Source of the DNA: Heliocybe sulcata
Lineage: Eukaryota; Basidiomycota; Agaricomycetes; Gloeophyllales; Gloeophyllaceae
NCBI GenBank assembly: GCA_004369045.1
Contig: ML213520.1
Coordinates: 434,001 to 498,000, forward strand
Direction of reading: 5' to 3'
DNA: 64,000 nucleotides
In this document: in pieces, positions 33,691 to 46,645 of the stretch
How the letters are laid out: every line of letters begins with the position of its first letter
How positions within the stretch are numbered: position 1 is the first letter of the stretch
Notes under the pieces: model-generated
The model's database searches: none
The model's input: only the letters and a program-made list of their open reading frames with translations
Told to the model about the DNA's origin: nothing
Translations under genes and position numbers: made by a program

Positions 33691-36004
33691 CTAAGCGAGC
33701 TATCTTCCCATTCAAGCCAACGCCACGTGCTCATAACCGCTCTCCCCGCGCATCAGATCTGCGAGCCAGATATACGTCCGGGAAGCGTCCTCGTCATCTA
33801 GATTCCAGGCTATATAGGTTATTTAACTCTCGCCTGTTAGTCCCTGTCCCCTTATCCATTATTTCGTACACTCGCCGCCAAATCGCCAAAGCCGCGACAG
33901 ACTCCCGAGGCCTTGGCCAAGGCGCGTTCCCACCCGGTCAGGGTTCTCACGTCACTGACTACATTATCAGCATGGAGAACACGATGAAACGGGGAGACTC
34001 TTAAAGTCCGTCCACTATAAATACCGTACCGCTGTCGATTGGCTGGAAAGGTGGCCTGCCGAGAAAGGGCGGCAGTGATGGCATAACGGCGTCTTCCATG
34101 ACTGTATATCTCTGTGACGAGTATCTAGTCCAGACTGAGTCGAGACACCCCCGAAGTGACCGCGCGCCAGATATCCTTTGCCAGCATCTGATTCTGCGTA
34201 ATGGCTATGAGCCTCTAGTCTCTTCTGAACATCACCATGATTATCGGAGACACGACGCGATCAATCACGGCGTCCAGGGTTCTCCCTCATTGGCCGTACG
34301 TGTACCTGAATATTCCGACAGGTCCAGGGTACTCCAGGAATCTCCGAGACTGATGAAGGGCGGTCGGCCTAACCTACGGCGACTAACGCCAGAGCCGTGC
34401 TATCCCCTGCGGTGCCGAGGACCCCCGGAGTTCGCGCATCCTCGTGTCAATTAAGCTTGTATCTCGAGTATACAATCGGGAGTACGCGCCCGGTCGAAAT
34501 AGTCAGAGGGCACTGTACGATGCAGAGAGGAGTGCTTCTTCGGGTTCTCCGTCAATAACGTGGGCGGGATCCAGAGCCCTCTGGATCTACTGAGAAGACG
34601 ACTGGCTGGAGAGTGAGTACAAGGGCATCTGAGGACAATTGGCTGACAAAATGAATAGTGCCGATGCGCCAATCGCAAAGGCAGTCGGCGACATCGCGAT
34701 ACCCATCGGAACGAAGCGAAGATACCTTGCAATATAAATCGCCTGCGTTCTGTTTCGGATCCGCAATGGTTGGGAAAGCGAGTGACTACTCATAGTCGGC
34801 GGGTATGTCGGCTGGATGTATATGTGCAACTCTGGGATGGAGAGGTTTGGATCCAGCCTGAGGCCCGAGGTATGATTGAGGGACAACGAAGTGCCTGCCT
34901 AGATATCTGAGACGGGTGTTGAACCACTTCCGTGACAAGAACCCTCTGCCTTCGAGGGCCACATACGTACTAAACGAAGACACCTTCCGGCCACAGAGAA
35001 AAGGATGCGCGAAGGAGCAGCTGTACAGCTCACGTCAGCGCGTTCATGAAGGAGAACCAAACTTCCTACCGAGGTCTTCCCCGGGCCTAGTCCCAACCCA
35101 AGCTATGAAGCGCTCGCATACTCGTACATGGCATAATGAAAACACGACATACCTCGTTGATCCGTCTTCCAGACTAGGAAGTTCACACCATAAAGTGTGG
35201 CTCGCTCGTGGGAGCTGTTAAGGGAGGTCGTACGCCCAAGAGAGATCTCGGCCACATAAAGATCCACGGACCTGTTAGCTCTCAATATTATGCTTGGGCA
35301 TCACAACGTGTTTACTCACCAGCAATTAGCCTACGTACGTACGGGTGGTGGCGCCTAGCTATTCAGAGTACCTGGCTTTCAGACTGAGCGGTCCGCCGCA
35401 CTTCCAAGTTCCATCTCGATCCGCGTACCTTTCGCACGAGCACCGCGCACCTCATCGACGAGAGCGGGTACTCGCATGAGATCGACAGCGATAATCATTC
35501 GGTATCTGTTCCCCAATCGAACCTGCGGGGTTGATGCGGATAAGTATCTGAACACTTGAAGAAGGGAAGAGTTAACCACTGTATGATCAGCGACACTCAC
35601 CTCGGAGAGCCTCGGGAGGTTTCTACGGATTGAGGCTGTCCATCGCGGCAGTGGCGCCGCCACGTTCAAGCGCTGTCTAAGCCTCACCATTGCGGCGCGA
35701 ATGAACGACAGGCCATTCGATGCGTAGCTCTGAACATCACTGGGCAGAAAACCCCACCTTACAGTCCGAATGTGCAGGCGGCCAAGGTACAATCGACGTT
35801 CATGCGCATCCAATCGCGGTTTCTCATGCAGTCGCCCACCATCTTCATCGGGCAGTAGTACAACTTGCCCTGAGTATTCTGTATGGGGAGTTAGTACAGC
35901 ATCCCGGTAGTGAACTCAAAGAGATGCAGCCATTCAGTCGTAGTTCGAACCAGCTGTTCCGATTGGCTGGGGGGCCGGAATGTGAATATATTCACCGAAA
36001 TGGA
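33691..36004. other. Long gene-poor region
   Basis: No supported gene. Weak minus-strand candidates are 34587-34886 (one hydrophobic segment, FVPMGIAMSPTAFAIGASAL) and 35379-35813 (144 codons, no domain, alternative frames equally good). None shows consistent exon joins. Confidence 0.35.
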
Positions 36005-36368
36005 AAGTCAGTTAGTGTTGCTCCCTAAGTGGACCCGCTTTGGACTGTGCGTCACTTCGCTTCGGACATGACAGACTTTATCCAAGTCCAAAGGCATCAT
36101 CAGCGCCTTTGCAGCCTCAATCGAAGTGGTGCTCGAGCCATGTGGCTTCCCGTCTTGGCAGGAGGCCTTGCTCTTTGCGTTGGACACTATACAAAGCCAT
36201 TCTGCCGTGAGCCACGCAGATGAGAAAATGGACGGGACTTTCCGCGTCAGCGCCACAGACTTTAGAGGAGCCTGTGAAGCTACTGTGGACTCGCTTAGTT
36301 TGCATTAGTGTCCCACGCTCCACTCCAAAGCACTGTTAATCCACTTAGGGAGCAACACTAAAGTCAGT
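36005..36368. mobile_element. Non-autonomous hAT-like MITE with target-site duplication
   Basis: The element is 36013-36360 (348 bp). Its ends are perfect 21-bp terminal inverted repeats: left 36013-36033 begins TAGTGTTGCTCCCTAAGTGG, right 36340-36360 is its exact reverse complement, ending GCAACACTA. Both sides carry the 8-bp direct repeat AAGTCAGT (36005-36012 and 36361-36368). An 8-bp duplication and TAGTG...CACTA termini are characteristic of the hAT superfamily of cut-and-paste DNA transposons. The inside has no transposase; the short ORFs in it are incidental. Intact TIRs and an intact duplication indicate a recent insertion. Confidence 0.88.
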
Positions 36369-36696
36369 GGCTTCAAGGGGACCGCATAAGTACTGTGAGC
36401 TATCCCTTGTCGACTTCCGCAGGGCCACTGGCATGGCTCTAACTCAGCAGGAACAACAGCAATTTTTGACTATATACCTCACGCTCCCTCACGGTCGCGC
36501 GAAACAAGGAGACATCGGCAAGACTTGTGCCAAATGCTACAAGCAATCCTCAAAGGTACTGACTACAGTCCATTATACCAGTATACAACAGCTAGAGTAA
36601 TCATCCGAGTCCATAAATATATCAAAGCACGAGTAAATCCCGCAATGTCCGCATCAAACCTATATCCAAAATGAACGTGTATTACCGCCTCACCGC
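36369..36696. other. Intergenic
   Basis: Spacer between the MITE and the 3' end of the phospholipase D gene; it includes the probable PLD 3' UTR on the minus strand. Confidence 0.4.
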
Positions 36697-39600
36697 TTAG
36701 GCTTGGCCCTTTTCCTTCGCCACTTTATCCGCCTGTTCCTTGGCCTTCTTCTTCTCCTGCCTCTTACGTTCTCTCTCCCTCTCAGTCACCTCATCGTCGT
36801 AGAACGACACGGTGCGCTTCATTGCGTCTCGCCAAATGCCGTCCCGTTCTACCTTGCCTATAATGCGGAGATGTGGCATAAGCCTTTACCTAAGCCAGCA
36901 AGGTACCAGGGAGCTCACCATAGCGGGCCGTATTCTGGTTAGCCTCAAGCGCATCCATCCATTCGTGAACGATCTGCTTCGAATCTGGGACGAACACCCA
37001 CACTCAGCCATGACCTCGGAAGAACCAGAAAGACCGGCACGTACCAACAAGAACATTGACCTCCTCAGAGTGGAACCAGCTCTGCGTATCCTGATTGCCG
37101 TTCCCTTGGATGCCGACCTGTACTCGTGTTAGAATCAAGGCACCGAGCGAACAGAAGTCATTTTACCTCGTCATCAATGACCATGAATTTGACTGTTCGA
37201 CCATGATGGCCCGAAGTCATGTCAGAAGCCAACATTCAGGGCGACAGTCAAAATCAACTAACCATGACAATTGCGACTCTTATAGATTGCATTGATAGGC
37301 CGGATCTGATCCTTGCCTAATGCCTTCTCTCAGCACCAGACAATCTCAGGCTATAGCCGATCAGGCACGTACCTGTATACCAGTAGACATCAAGGTATTG
37401 CTCCTTCCCAGCCTTCTTCAACTCCTTATACATCTTGATAACCACCTCCTGGTTAGTTCCGCCCTACAGTCCGGTGCTGTCAACAACAGTGGCGCAAGAT
37501 GACGATGATTGGTCATTTACCTGGAAAGGTATACTTTCGCCCTTGTCGTTGAAGCCTAGACCAAGGTATAGCACGACCTGCACACCACGCTTTGCCGTAT
37601 CAATACACGCATGCACTACCGGAGCCGCATTTAGCGTCGGCGTTTGACTATCGAGCACAGGTTAGTACACGTTCATCAATCATTTAGACACCAGACCCAA
37701 ACATAACCCGGGCAACTTACATGAAGATCTTCCTTCGGGCATATCTGAATCCCGCTAGCCAAGCTGCGTTCTGTGGCGTCCGGATATCTTGGTGGCCCGG
37801 CACTAGAATACGAGAAGTTGCGGGTAAGCAGAGTACTAAAAGGTATGTGGCGAGGGAGGTACTGACTGCCATGGGGCTTCCGATTGACCAACGCGATAGG
37901 GAATGGATCGTGCGCCTTATGAATGACGTGGGGACGGAAATCCTCGAGAAGCGTGTCATCGTCAATGTTAGCGTCCGTTGCTCGGATGGTACCCGCATTC
38001 AATGCTGCACTGCGGGTCAGCTTCTCCTCCGATAGAAACGAAGGAGGGATACTCACCCTGCGATAGCGCTCGCTTCCGCTTCTCGAGTGCCTCCTTTGAC
38101 TCGAGTGATTGACTCTCTACAGGAGGCACAGCGCGAGAAGTAGAGGTATGGCTTCCAATACTACTCAGCCCGCTACTCTGGCCTGTCGGAAGGGGCGGTC
38201 GTCCCGGAGAGGCATTCTCTTCCAGTTGGACGTGCTGACCATTCGACGCACTGCCATCCGGCGAACTGAAATCTTGCTCCTTGACAGCGGGCGCGACATC
38301 ATGTTCCTGGTCGATAGCCGTACTCGACCCTGCACTGCGCGCATCTGACGCTGCAGGCAGACCATCCCCATTCTCATGTCGCTCCACATCGGCTTTCTCG
38401 CTCACATCCTTACTCCGCTCCTCATCTCGCTTACCACTCCCATTCCCATTCTCTTCTTGTGGAACAAGAGCCGAACCCCCGTTGTTTGCTCCATTCCCGT
38501 TCTCTGTGACGCTCTCTATCGATGTGAATGCCAGTCAACAATCATGCAATATTCGAGGCAACTAGCAAACACTCACTGGCACTCTTCCTCCTGGCCCCAA
38601 TCCCATTCCTCTGCATCATCGTCTCCACCACCTCCGCGAACCTCCGTTGTCCCCCAGGCGGAGCCCCCTCCCCTGGAGCCTCCAATCCCGGAAAGTCGAA
38701 GCCCATCCCCCTCAGCGCGCCCTGCCACTCGCCACGGTGTCTCTTTACATCCTTAGCTCTCGCCTTGTCTCCCTCTCCTTGCTGTTTCAAAAGTTCGCGT
38801 GCCGCCTTCGCGGCTCTGATAACGTCGATGTGCTTGAGGAAAGGGTTCTCGCCGTCGAATTTGAAGCCCGACGTGGGGATGGGTCCGGGATTGGTGATGA
38901 GCGGCGGTATGGGCTTGAAAGCGTTGGACCAGGACAGGACAAAGGTGTCGATGAATGCGTTGACTATCGGGCCTTCTAGGTGGATCATCATCTGGGAATG
39001 GGGCGCCGTGAGTATGGCATGCACAGTATTGCAAGAAGAGTATGTCTGCGAACCTCGACGTTAGGCCGATCCTGTCATACAAGGAGGTTGGGTTAGCTTA
39101 GATTCTATTCTTGAGACGGTTTGGGAATGACGCACTTGGATATTGTTGCTTTCAATCGGTAGTACTGGATAAGAATGATAATCGGACTCGCACAGCCGAC
39201 GAGACGTACCTGTTCAAAAGAACCAGCTTCTGGTCTACGACCATAAACTTCGCATGGAAAGTACCCAGAAGGACACGGTGGAAATTCTAGTAGATTACGA
39301 GCATGTTCAGAGCTAATACGATTGTACCAACCGTGACTGTAGAGGGAGACGCACCACAACTTCGAACTCAAGGTTCGGTATCTCCTTCGGATCGGGCAGT
39401 TCGACCTCCTTCCATGCTTTAGACATCGGAGGCACCGGCGCATGGCTGGTATTCCAATGTTAGCGGTACTGCAAACATGATAAAACAAATCGCGTACTTC
39501 TTCCATAGCTGCTGTAAAGTACCTCGATCGTAGATGACTGAGTCCTGCGTAAGGAATAGAAGTTCGAAGGTCGAATACTGACGACTTACGTTTGACGACG

Positions 39601-40424
39601 ACCTTCTCGGCTTGTCCTCGTTCGCCTACTCGCCGATTCAGTTCTTTGATGGCCTTGAAGATGGTCTTGTGCGAGTCGGACGGTCTGCGGATCGTAATGG
39701 TAAGCGCGGGGTGCAGCAAATATAGATTCGTAAGAGCATACTGGAGATAATTAGTAGCTCTGAGTAATAGGATCAAGTCAGTTAAATGAACGAAGCATCA
39801 AATAATTCACTTACAGAAGCACTTGCTTCTCCGCATTGACTATACAGTGGCTGCAATGCTCTCGTTACCGGGGAGGACTGCAGCGCCCAGATAGCTGACT
39901 CACTAGTAATGTTTCATGATATCGGGAATGACACTAATGATTGACAATGGCATGACGGCGGACGCTGCCATAAGCGGTGGTGATACCAGTCCAGTGAGGG
40001 GGTCTCGAGCCAGACAGAGGAGCACATCGGAGTATATCTGTGAAATGGACTTGAACCGCTTTACAAACACTCTTAGACAGGAGCGTTCACCTTCAAGAAC
40101 AGGTCGGACGGTCTGTACGGGAAATTCCCGGATGCCTAAACGTATCTCGGGTAAATACCCACAACCCCGCTCTGAATCCTGCCAACTCACCGCAGCCTCG
40201 TCCAACTCCTCCTGCGAAAGCTCATTTTCTGCACGTCCTTTGTACAGGTCATGTCTAATCTGAAAGCGCAGCAGTAATCGTTTCAGAATAAACGGCTTGG
40301 GGTATGTCTTCCGTGCTGCCTTGCGGGGGCTAACGTGTGGGTCCTTCCCAAGCGCTTCGGTGACGGTAGGCCCTGTCCTGCAGAGTTGGTGCGGTATCCT
40401 GGTCTCTTCCTTCGATGGATTCAT
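36697..40424 (-). CDS. Phospholipase D / nuclease superfamily protein
   Basis: About 22 short exons on the minus strand, ATG at 40422-40424, stop at 36697-36699. Members hydrolyse phosphodiester bonds, usually phosphatidylcholine to phosphatidic acid; some fungal relatives remain uncharacterised. The first catalytic HxKxxxxD motif is HAKFMVVD (exon near 39215-39290), in the context NFHRVLLGTFHAKF and SNNIQDRPNVE. The second is CHVKFMVIDDE, with an intron between His and Val (about 37195-37265), then GIQGNGNQDTQSWFHSEE. Other conserved parts are RPSDLFLK, ARDPLTGLVSPPLMAAS, LIYDRGTLQQLWKK and DIRTPQNAAWLAGFRYA. Between the two halves lies a long disordered linker (38100-38520). The tail is Lys/Glu-rich. 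No signal peptide or PX/PH domain is seen, unlike Spo14. Confidence 0.88.
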
Positions 40425-40471
40425 GGTTGGAGCAAGTAAAGGAGAGTTATGGGTATGGTGTAATAGTCATA

Positions 40472-40478
40472 TTTATAA
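40472..40478 (-). promoter_or_regulatory. TATA-box-like element for phospholipase D
   Basis: TTTATAA on the minus strand, about 50 bp upstream of the PLD start codon. Confidence 0.35.
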
Positions 40479-41796
40479 ATGCAGTCTCCATGTCAGTGTC
40501 AAACGGCGCAGGCGGTCGGACCATCGGCGTTGACGTACACCGGTCTCGGCACTAAATATAGATTTAGCACAGGTACGCACAGCCACACTCCAGCAGCACA
40601 GCCACGATCATGTTTCCTTGATTCTAAAATTAGCCCAGCACTCGCCTGCCAAAGGTATGGCCATTGGGTTCATGCCACATCTTACATCGCGACTTCGTGT
40701 AAAACCGAAGGGGTTTGTCTTTTAGAGCTGCAAGTCCTTTGCATCTGTGGCCAGGTCGCTGTTCCGTATTTAGTGCCGGCTTGGCTCGACTGCGGGAACA
40801 TAGCCTCGCTGTGATACATACTTAGTCATTATGCGCGAATGCGCAAAGTCAAGGCCCGGCGCTCCAGAAGTAAACAAGCTTTTCCCGAAAGTTCAGTGCG
40901 CTCCCAATTGAGACAGCAAGCGTAAGCAAACATTTATCTGCGCTTGCTTGGATTTTCACACTCATCTCTCTCGCAGCCGGTTGAAGGATGCCTCTACTTT
41001 GAACTGGAGAAACGCGCAATGACCTATCCTTAGAGGAGTAAATCGATCTGGATGGCTACGGCGCTGGCAACAGCAGTCAGTATTCTTTGCGATGTGACTC
41101 TTGGAATCACAGATGTGAGTACTGCGCATGGACACAGCATCGAGAAGTCCCCTCGTACCAGTCACGAGGAGGCCTCGGTCAGCAATACTGTGAGCCCGTC
41201 AGCTTGACTTCCGGGCCTACCGTCCTCCCGGTCATCCCCATATGTGTAATGCGCATGGGTACCTCATACCAACTCTGAGATCCCAGTCAGCCCTATACCA
41301 GAGCTCTTGAGTATATGTTCTCGAGTTCGCAGCATTCCTGTACATACGTGCGTACCAAATTGCCAGGACTTAGTCCTGTCTCCCTCGCCTTCACCGGTGA
41401 CTGCTCCTTTAGCTCAGATAACGGTAACGAGGTCTTGCCAGTGGCAAGGCAGCTCTGGTGACCATCCGAGCAGTCCGCCACAATTCCCGTCGTCCTGGAA
41501 GTCCAGTCTATTCAGCTAATTCCCGTATCTCTTGACTTCCTGGTTCCTGGATGCACGACGACGTCGCCAAGATACGTCAGAGTTGGATACACTTCCTTGA
41601 AGTTTCAATAGACGTTCTTGAATCATGTTTGCTACTAGTGGATTCGAATACCTGCTACCAAGGCGCAGCCAGCTTGAATAGACAGCCGTACCGGCTGGCA
41701 CTTAGCGAATGATGAATGAAGGGAGGACCTGTATTTTTGCAATTTTCCGCGTCTTTTTCGTATTCTACCTATTTTGATCCGTGTAACATGGTCACC
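40479..41796. other. Intergenic, no gene seen
   Basis: PLD upstream sequence and PAN3 downstream sequence. Short ORFs lack domains. A 12-bp inverted repeat (CGGCACTAAATA at 40547 and its complement at 40767) is present but has no target duplication. Confidence 0.4.
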
Positions 41797-44503
41797 TTAG
41801 TAGCGACCCGACGCAGCAGCAGCAGTAGCGAGATCACTGTTAGGCCGTATAGTCATTCAGTAACGAATCCCAACTTTCAACGAGAAGCACAGACCTGAAC
41901 GCTGCGTCAATGAAGCCCTTGATATCCTTGTAGCTCACTACCAAGCAGCTCTGCTCGTCCCTTGAAATAAGCATAATCCGCTCGTCCGTGCCAGCATCCA
42001 ACTACAGACATCAATAACTCGTACAGGGATGAAGTTGGAAGAAAGTACCTTGTTAAGACACGTGAGGACGTGCGTGAGGTTGACGACCGGGTTGCCATTC
42101 TCGTCGACCTGGTGAAACACGTAGTCCCGGAAGAGCTTGATGATATATCGGTCACCCGTCTCAGACCACCGAGGCTCTCGTGCAAATCTGTATAGCAAGG
42201 CATTCCTAAGATGGTCCGCAAGTCAACACGCGGTATGGACGTACTCAGGCCGTTCGTTGATGAATCCCATCTTGGAGAGAAGCCGAACCAGACGAGCATT
42301 CTCCAGCTCGCTCATCAACTCGGCTTGCAGGCGATCCACAGAGCTGAGGACATTCCGTCAATCGCATTAGACCAATAAAACGTTCATGCAGCTTACGTCT
42401 GCGCCTCGTCCATCTCCACCAAAACTTTGCTACCAATCAAATCCAAGAAATTCCCGATAGTCTAGGTAAGGTAGATCAGCACCATTCGGCGCGAAGTCTT
42501 TCCATACCACACCTTGTGCGGCCCTGGCTTCCCGTATAGCCAAACAATAACTTTCTTGACATCATTCGAATACGTCCGACCCAGCGTGTCCAACGCCTTC
42601 GCAAGGTTATTCGCATGCGAAGCTGCCACGTTCTGGCAGCACAGCGTGACAATGATGGCGCCAAACCGAGCTAGGTCCTCCATCTGGAATATCGGCAGCA
42701 TGTCCGCCGGGGCCTCCCAAGTCAATGCATCCAATATACCGCACGAACCCAGCCGGACTCTACAAGACACGCAGTCAGACCCAGCGTACCCCGTCATACT
42801 GTCTAGCTTGCCTGTTCTTGTCAGTCACCAAGATCTTGGTCGGGTCGACCACCCTGACGGGCATCCCGCGGTCATGCACAGCTTTGATAGCACTCGCGAT
42901 CTGCACAATGAAAGACCAGAGTGTACGTTCCGGAATTTGCTGCGACTGCTGCTGCAGCCGGCCGTTCACGAAGGACGGGGCCTTGGGTTTGACATACATA
43001 TCGTAAAGCGTCTGGGCGTTGGGGTAGTAGTCGTAGACAACGACCAGTGCTGCAAATAATAATGGATGGGTGAGGTGCGAGAATGGGGACGTTTGGACGC
43101 ACAGTTGTCCCCGAATGCGTGGGTGGTGAAAGCTTCCTTTACCGAGACGATACTGGGATGCCGGATCTTGTTCCAAGTCTCGATAGCGGCGAACGCAGTG
43201 ACATGTGGTACGCGATAATCTTTACAATGTCAGTTTCAGGTCAGTTAAAATACGATTAGGAGTGGAGAACTCACTCTCCATTCTCCTGAGGGCATAGGGC
43301 ACACCATCCTTTCCATTGATAGCTCGGTACACGACCGTCGACCAGTTTCCAAATTTGCGGCGTTCGCCGACAAGAGCCTCCAGGGGGACCATAGAATGAT
43401 ACCCTTGCAGGTCCTCGGGCAGATTCAAACCCGGCATTGGGGCAGTACGAATGATTTCGGAGCGGCGCTGAAGCTCTTCCCGGATGTCGTCTGGAATGAA
43501 GTAGTTACGAGTAAACAAAGAAGGGAGCGGTCGCGTATACAGGTGATAGTTCAGCTGTTCAAGGCTCAGGGCGGGCTCCGGGTAGTTGTAGTGGTACATA
43601 CCGGCTGTTGGACGTACGTCGGCTGAGGATGGGGATAGAAGGCGCCCATGGAATCGTACTCGGCAGATAAACCCATCTGCTGAGGATCCATGGGCACCTC
43701 GTAGGGATTCATCTCCATCTGATTCAACGTCAAATAGATTGACGTGTAGCAGAAGAGAGGCTCACCCCCTGCATCTGAGCCGCAAGGTCATCCGTCGAAG
43801 CTTCCCCGTGCATCTCGGGCGGGTAGTAGTAAGGATCGTAGGGGTCATGCTCGGCGTAGTCATCGCTGGCCGCGGTCAATGTAGGACTAGGTCGGACGTC
43901 AGAGAGCGGGCAGTTCTCGGTCAAGACAGTGCATACATGGGCGCAGAAGTCTCAGACTGTGCCGGCGCAGATTGAGGTGTGGACGAACGGACGGAAAGTG
44001 CAGACGTGGATTTGGGTACGAAAACCGGGGCATTAGGCGAGAAAGCAGCTGGCGAATCAGGGCGTTCTCTGGTCACGGATGATCAGTCAGTGTAAGGTCA
44101 CGGCAGATTCAAGCATACTGTGGGGATGACGCGTCCTGCGCCTACTCGGGACACGTTAGCTTACGCAGGGAACGGTTCATGCCAACTCACAGGCGGATGA
44201 TAATAGATACAACCCTTGTCTTGGAATTTACATGAACTGCAAGTGGGTTCATACGCATCCTCCAATCACCAGCATAATATTCACCCATAAATCAAGATGT
44301 TTCTGCACTGCCGCTGTGTGGAATCTTCGACACGATCAGCACGGGTCAGACGGCGCATAGAAGAAGAGTGACGTGCCTTTCCTGGAAGACGGGCTCTTAG
44401 GCGTCGGGGGCCTCTGCTGCTCGGGAGCGATTATCTTCACCGCTGCATTGGCAGACTGCGGCCTCCAGAAGAAACCGTTCTGAGCGTCTGCACCGGCCTG
44501 CAT
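41797..44503 (-). CDS. PAN3: PAN2-PAN3 deadenylation complex regulatory subunit PAN3
   Basis: Cytoplasmic pseudokinase that brings the PAN2 nuclease to poly(A)-binding protein for mRNA deadenylation. The N-terminus reads [20 protein letters not shown], then a CCCH zinc finger, [20 protein letters not shown] plus His. Next comes a PAM2-containing, low-complexity region ([20 protein letters not shown]), then [16 protein letters not shown]. The pseudokinase has [19 protein letters not shown], an inactive catalytic loop ([11 protein letters not shown] instead of HRD) and [19 protein letters not shown]. The C-terminal knob has [35 protein letters not shown] and [20 protein letters not shown]. The last exon, after a 100-bp intron, ends AAASGRY-stop with a CAG run. 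The splice phase just before the zinc finger does not resolve cleanly. Start set at the first ATG, 44503. Confidence 0.92.
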
Positions 44504-44840
44504 CTCCGTCGGCCTGGGACGCAGTCGCGTTGACTTGCTTGCAAGCGGCAAGCGCGATTATCTCAATTGCTTCCGATTCTGGACCGCCGTTACACAGATA
44601 CAAATACGAGTCAATAAACTTGAAAAGACTCTTTCAGAGTAAGATGCCGATATGGCGGAGTCGTTGGATCGCATGAGTTATCTTGCTAGCGCTCTCTGAG
44701 AAAGCACTGCTTTTGCTGATTTTTGCTACACCAGCCTACACTATACTCCCAGTACTTGTCTCGTTCCACCGTCATGCATTTCCCGGAGGAACAAATAAAT
44801 TATATCATACACACTCCCTTGACTTCCAATCCTTGCTTGC

Positions 44841-46070
44841 CTATCTCAGTTCCTCACCCAAGATCTCCTTCGTCAAGCTCGCACACAGCTCCCAGTAATT
44901 GTCAGCAATGGACTCGTCCTTCGCATTATCAGACTCCGTGTGCGGCTTACCCCGCGGCTCGGAGTAATAGTTCGCCTGTAAGAACACAATGCATCAGTAC
45001 AAGCCCACCAGCAACATATCCTTTCCCAGACAAACCTGGTATTCAGTCCAGTTATCCCCATTGATCTCCGCGGAGGTAGCAGCCCACAATGAGGCCTCCG
45101 CGCCCTCCTGCGCGTCCTTTCCGATACCCCGCATGAAAAAATCGAGCACCTTCCCCAGGAAGCCATATGCTTGGACCGTTGCATCTTGAAGCTCCGTGTT
45201 GACCGTGCCCGGGTGGACCGCAGCGACGACAATCTTCGTCTCTGGACTGATCTTGCGCTTTGCAAGACCCTTGGCATTGTAGATCATACCGAGCTTAGAT
45301 CGACCATACCTAAGGGAGTGTTACGGTAGGGATGTGACTATCAGCTTGGATAAGAGCAGACTTACAAGACGAATGGGTCGCGCTCCGGTCCATCGTTGAT
45401 CTCATCCTTGGAAGCGAACTTGACGTCCTTTGGTGCAAGGCGGTGCGTCTCCGAGCTCTGGAACACAATACGAGCTGTTCCGGGCGGAGTCTGACCTGAC
45501 GAAACCGTCTTCTCCATGAGAGGGAGGAGCCTCAGAGCCATGGCGTAGTGCGAGAGGTCGTTGACCTGAGTTGTGAGATACGTGAGTGAATATATCGACT
45601 GCACAGTACGAACACCAAAATGCTGGCCCAGGCCGTCCTTGGTGAGTGAAAACGGTGCCTGCCCGACACCAGCGTTGAGAATCAAGATGTCGAGACGCGG
45701 GAGCTCCGACGCCAGCTGCTTGGAGATAGAGTCGACGGCCTTGAGGTCTCCCAAGTCGAGACCAATCCACTCGACGGAACCGGACGCGCCTGCCTCCTTA
45801 ATGCGTTGGTTCATTTCTGCCTCGGCCTTCTTGCCGTGGTCTTCGGTGGCGGAAATAATGATTACTCTCGCATTAATCTTCTCGGCGAGCGCGAGGGCAT
45901 CGTAGAAGCCAATTCCGGCAGCTGAGACAGAACAGATATAAGGTGATATATCTCAGTTAGATAGACAATACTCACATCCACCAGTGACTATAGCCAGACG
46001 GCCCGTCTGGATGGGGATCTCGTCAGGCTTGTAGCGCTTGCTCATCATCGTCGCGGGTTTCGTAACCATG
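44841..46070 (-). CDS. Short-chain dehydrogenase/reductase (retinol-dehydrogenase-like)
   Basis: Four exons: 45974-46070, 45366-45921, 45036-45309 and 44841-44975; 1062 nt, 353 residues. NAD(P)-binding Rossmann start LAIVTGGSAGIGFYDAL (TGxxxGxG, split by intron 1), LDILILNAGVG (the NNAG position), active-site serine in IVFQSSETHRL, and YGRSK (YxxxK) at the start of exon 3, then AAVHPGTVNTEL. Length and the C-terminal extension fit the retinol-dehydrogenase / protochlorophyllide-reductase-like SDRs common in fungi. Substrate unknown. It lies upstream-to-downstream in line with the wax-synthase-like gene on the same strand, 576 bp apart. Both have TATA boxes at usual distances, so each probably has its own promoter. 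Confidence 0.9.
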
Positions 46071-46645
46071 GTTGCTGTCTTTGCTATCTGACACTAAGGC
46101 ACTCAAGCCCGGGTTCCAAGAGATTGCAGAGGCGGATGGTAATGCATCCTGTACTTATATATCTGCCAGCTGGAAACATTAACCTGAGATGCGAAAAGAA
46201 GTGACTAGTGCTAGTGACGAGCCGAGTGACGACATTAGAGTGGCCCAGGATGGCGTTGTTGCCCAGTGTTTCGCCATAGGACTGCATGCTTCAAAGCTAT
46301 AGTTCGCATTTTCATGAAGAGTAATGTCGCGACATCACGAGTTACTCGCCAAGCCAAGGAGAAGGACGAAGGCAGGAACGAAATGCCTCCGGATGCTGTG
46401 GAACTTACCTGATAAAACACTGATAAGATTAGATCATGGCTTTCCTAGAGGGGCGCCGGAGATCTGCAGCAAATATATGGATATCTGTTGGTAAATAATG
46501 TGGTTTATTTGCGCATTACTGGTACTTGACGGAAACGAGAGAGTAATAGCTGGCAGAAAGTGTCAACCTGCGTGTACAGTCCAGAATTTGCACTCAACTG
46601 ACCACATCGGATAGGCGTACAAATTCAACGAACACAAGTCGTGAC
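46071..46645 (-). promoter_or_regulatory. SDR promoter region with TATA box
   Basis: The minus strand has AGATATATAAG at about 46156-46164, roughly 90 bp upstream of the SDR ATG. The rest is the 3' flank of the wax-synthase-like gene. Confidence 0.4.

Noticed and set aside
40547-40778. Inverted 12-mers CGGCACTAAATA 230 bp apart, possible MITE
   Set aside because: No target-site duplication and no further TIR extension; a pair of this length is expected by chance in 64 kb.
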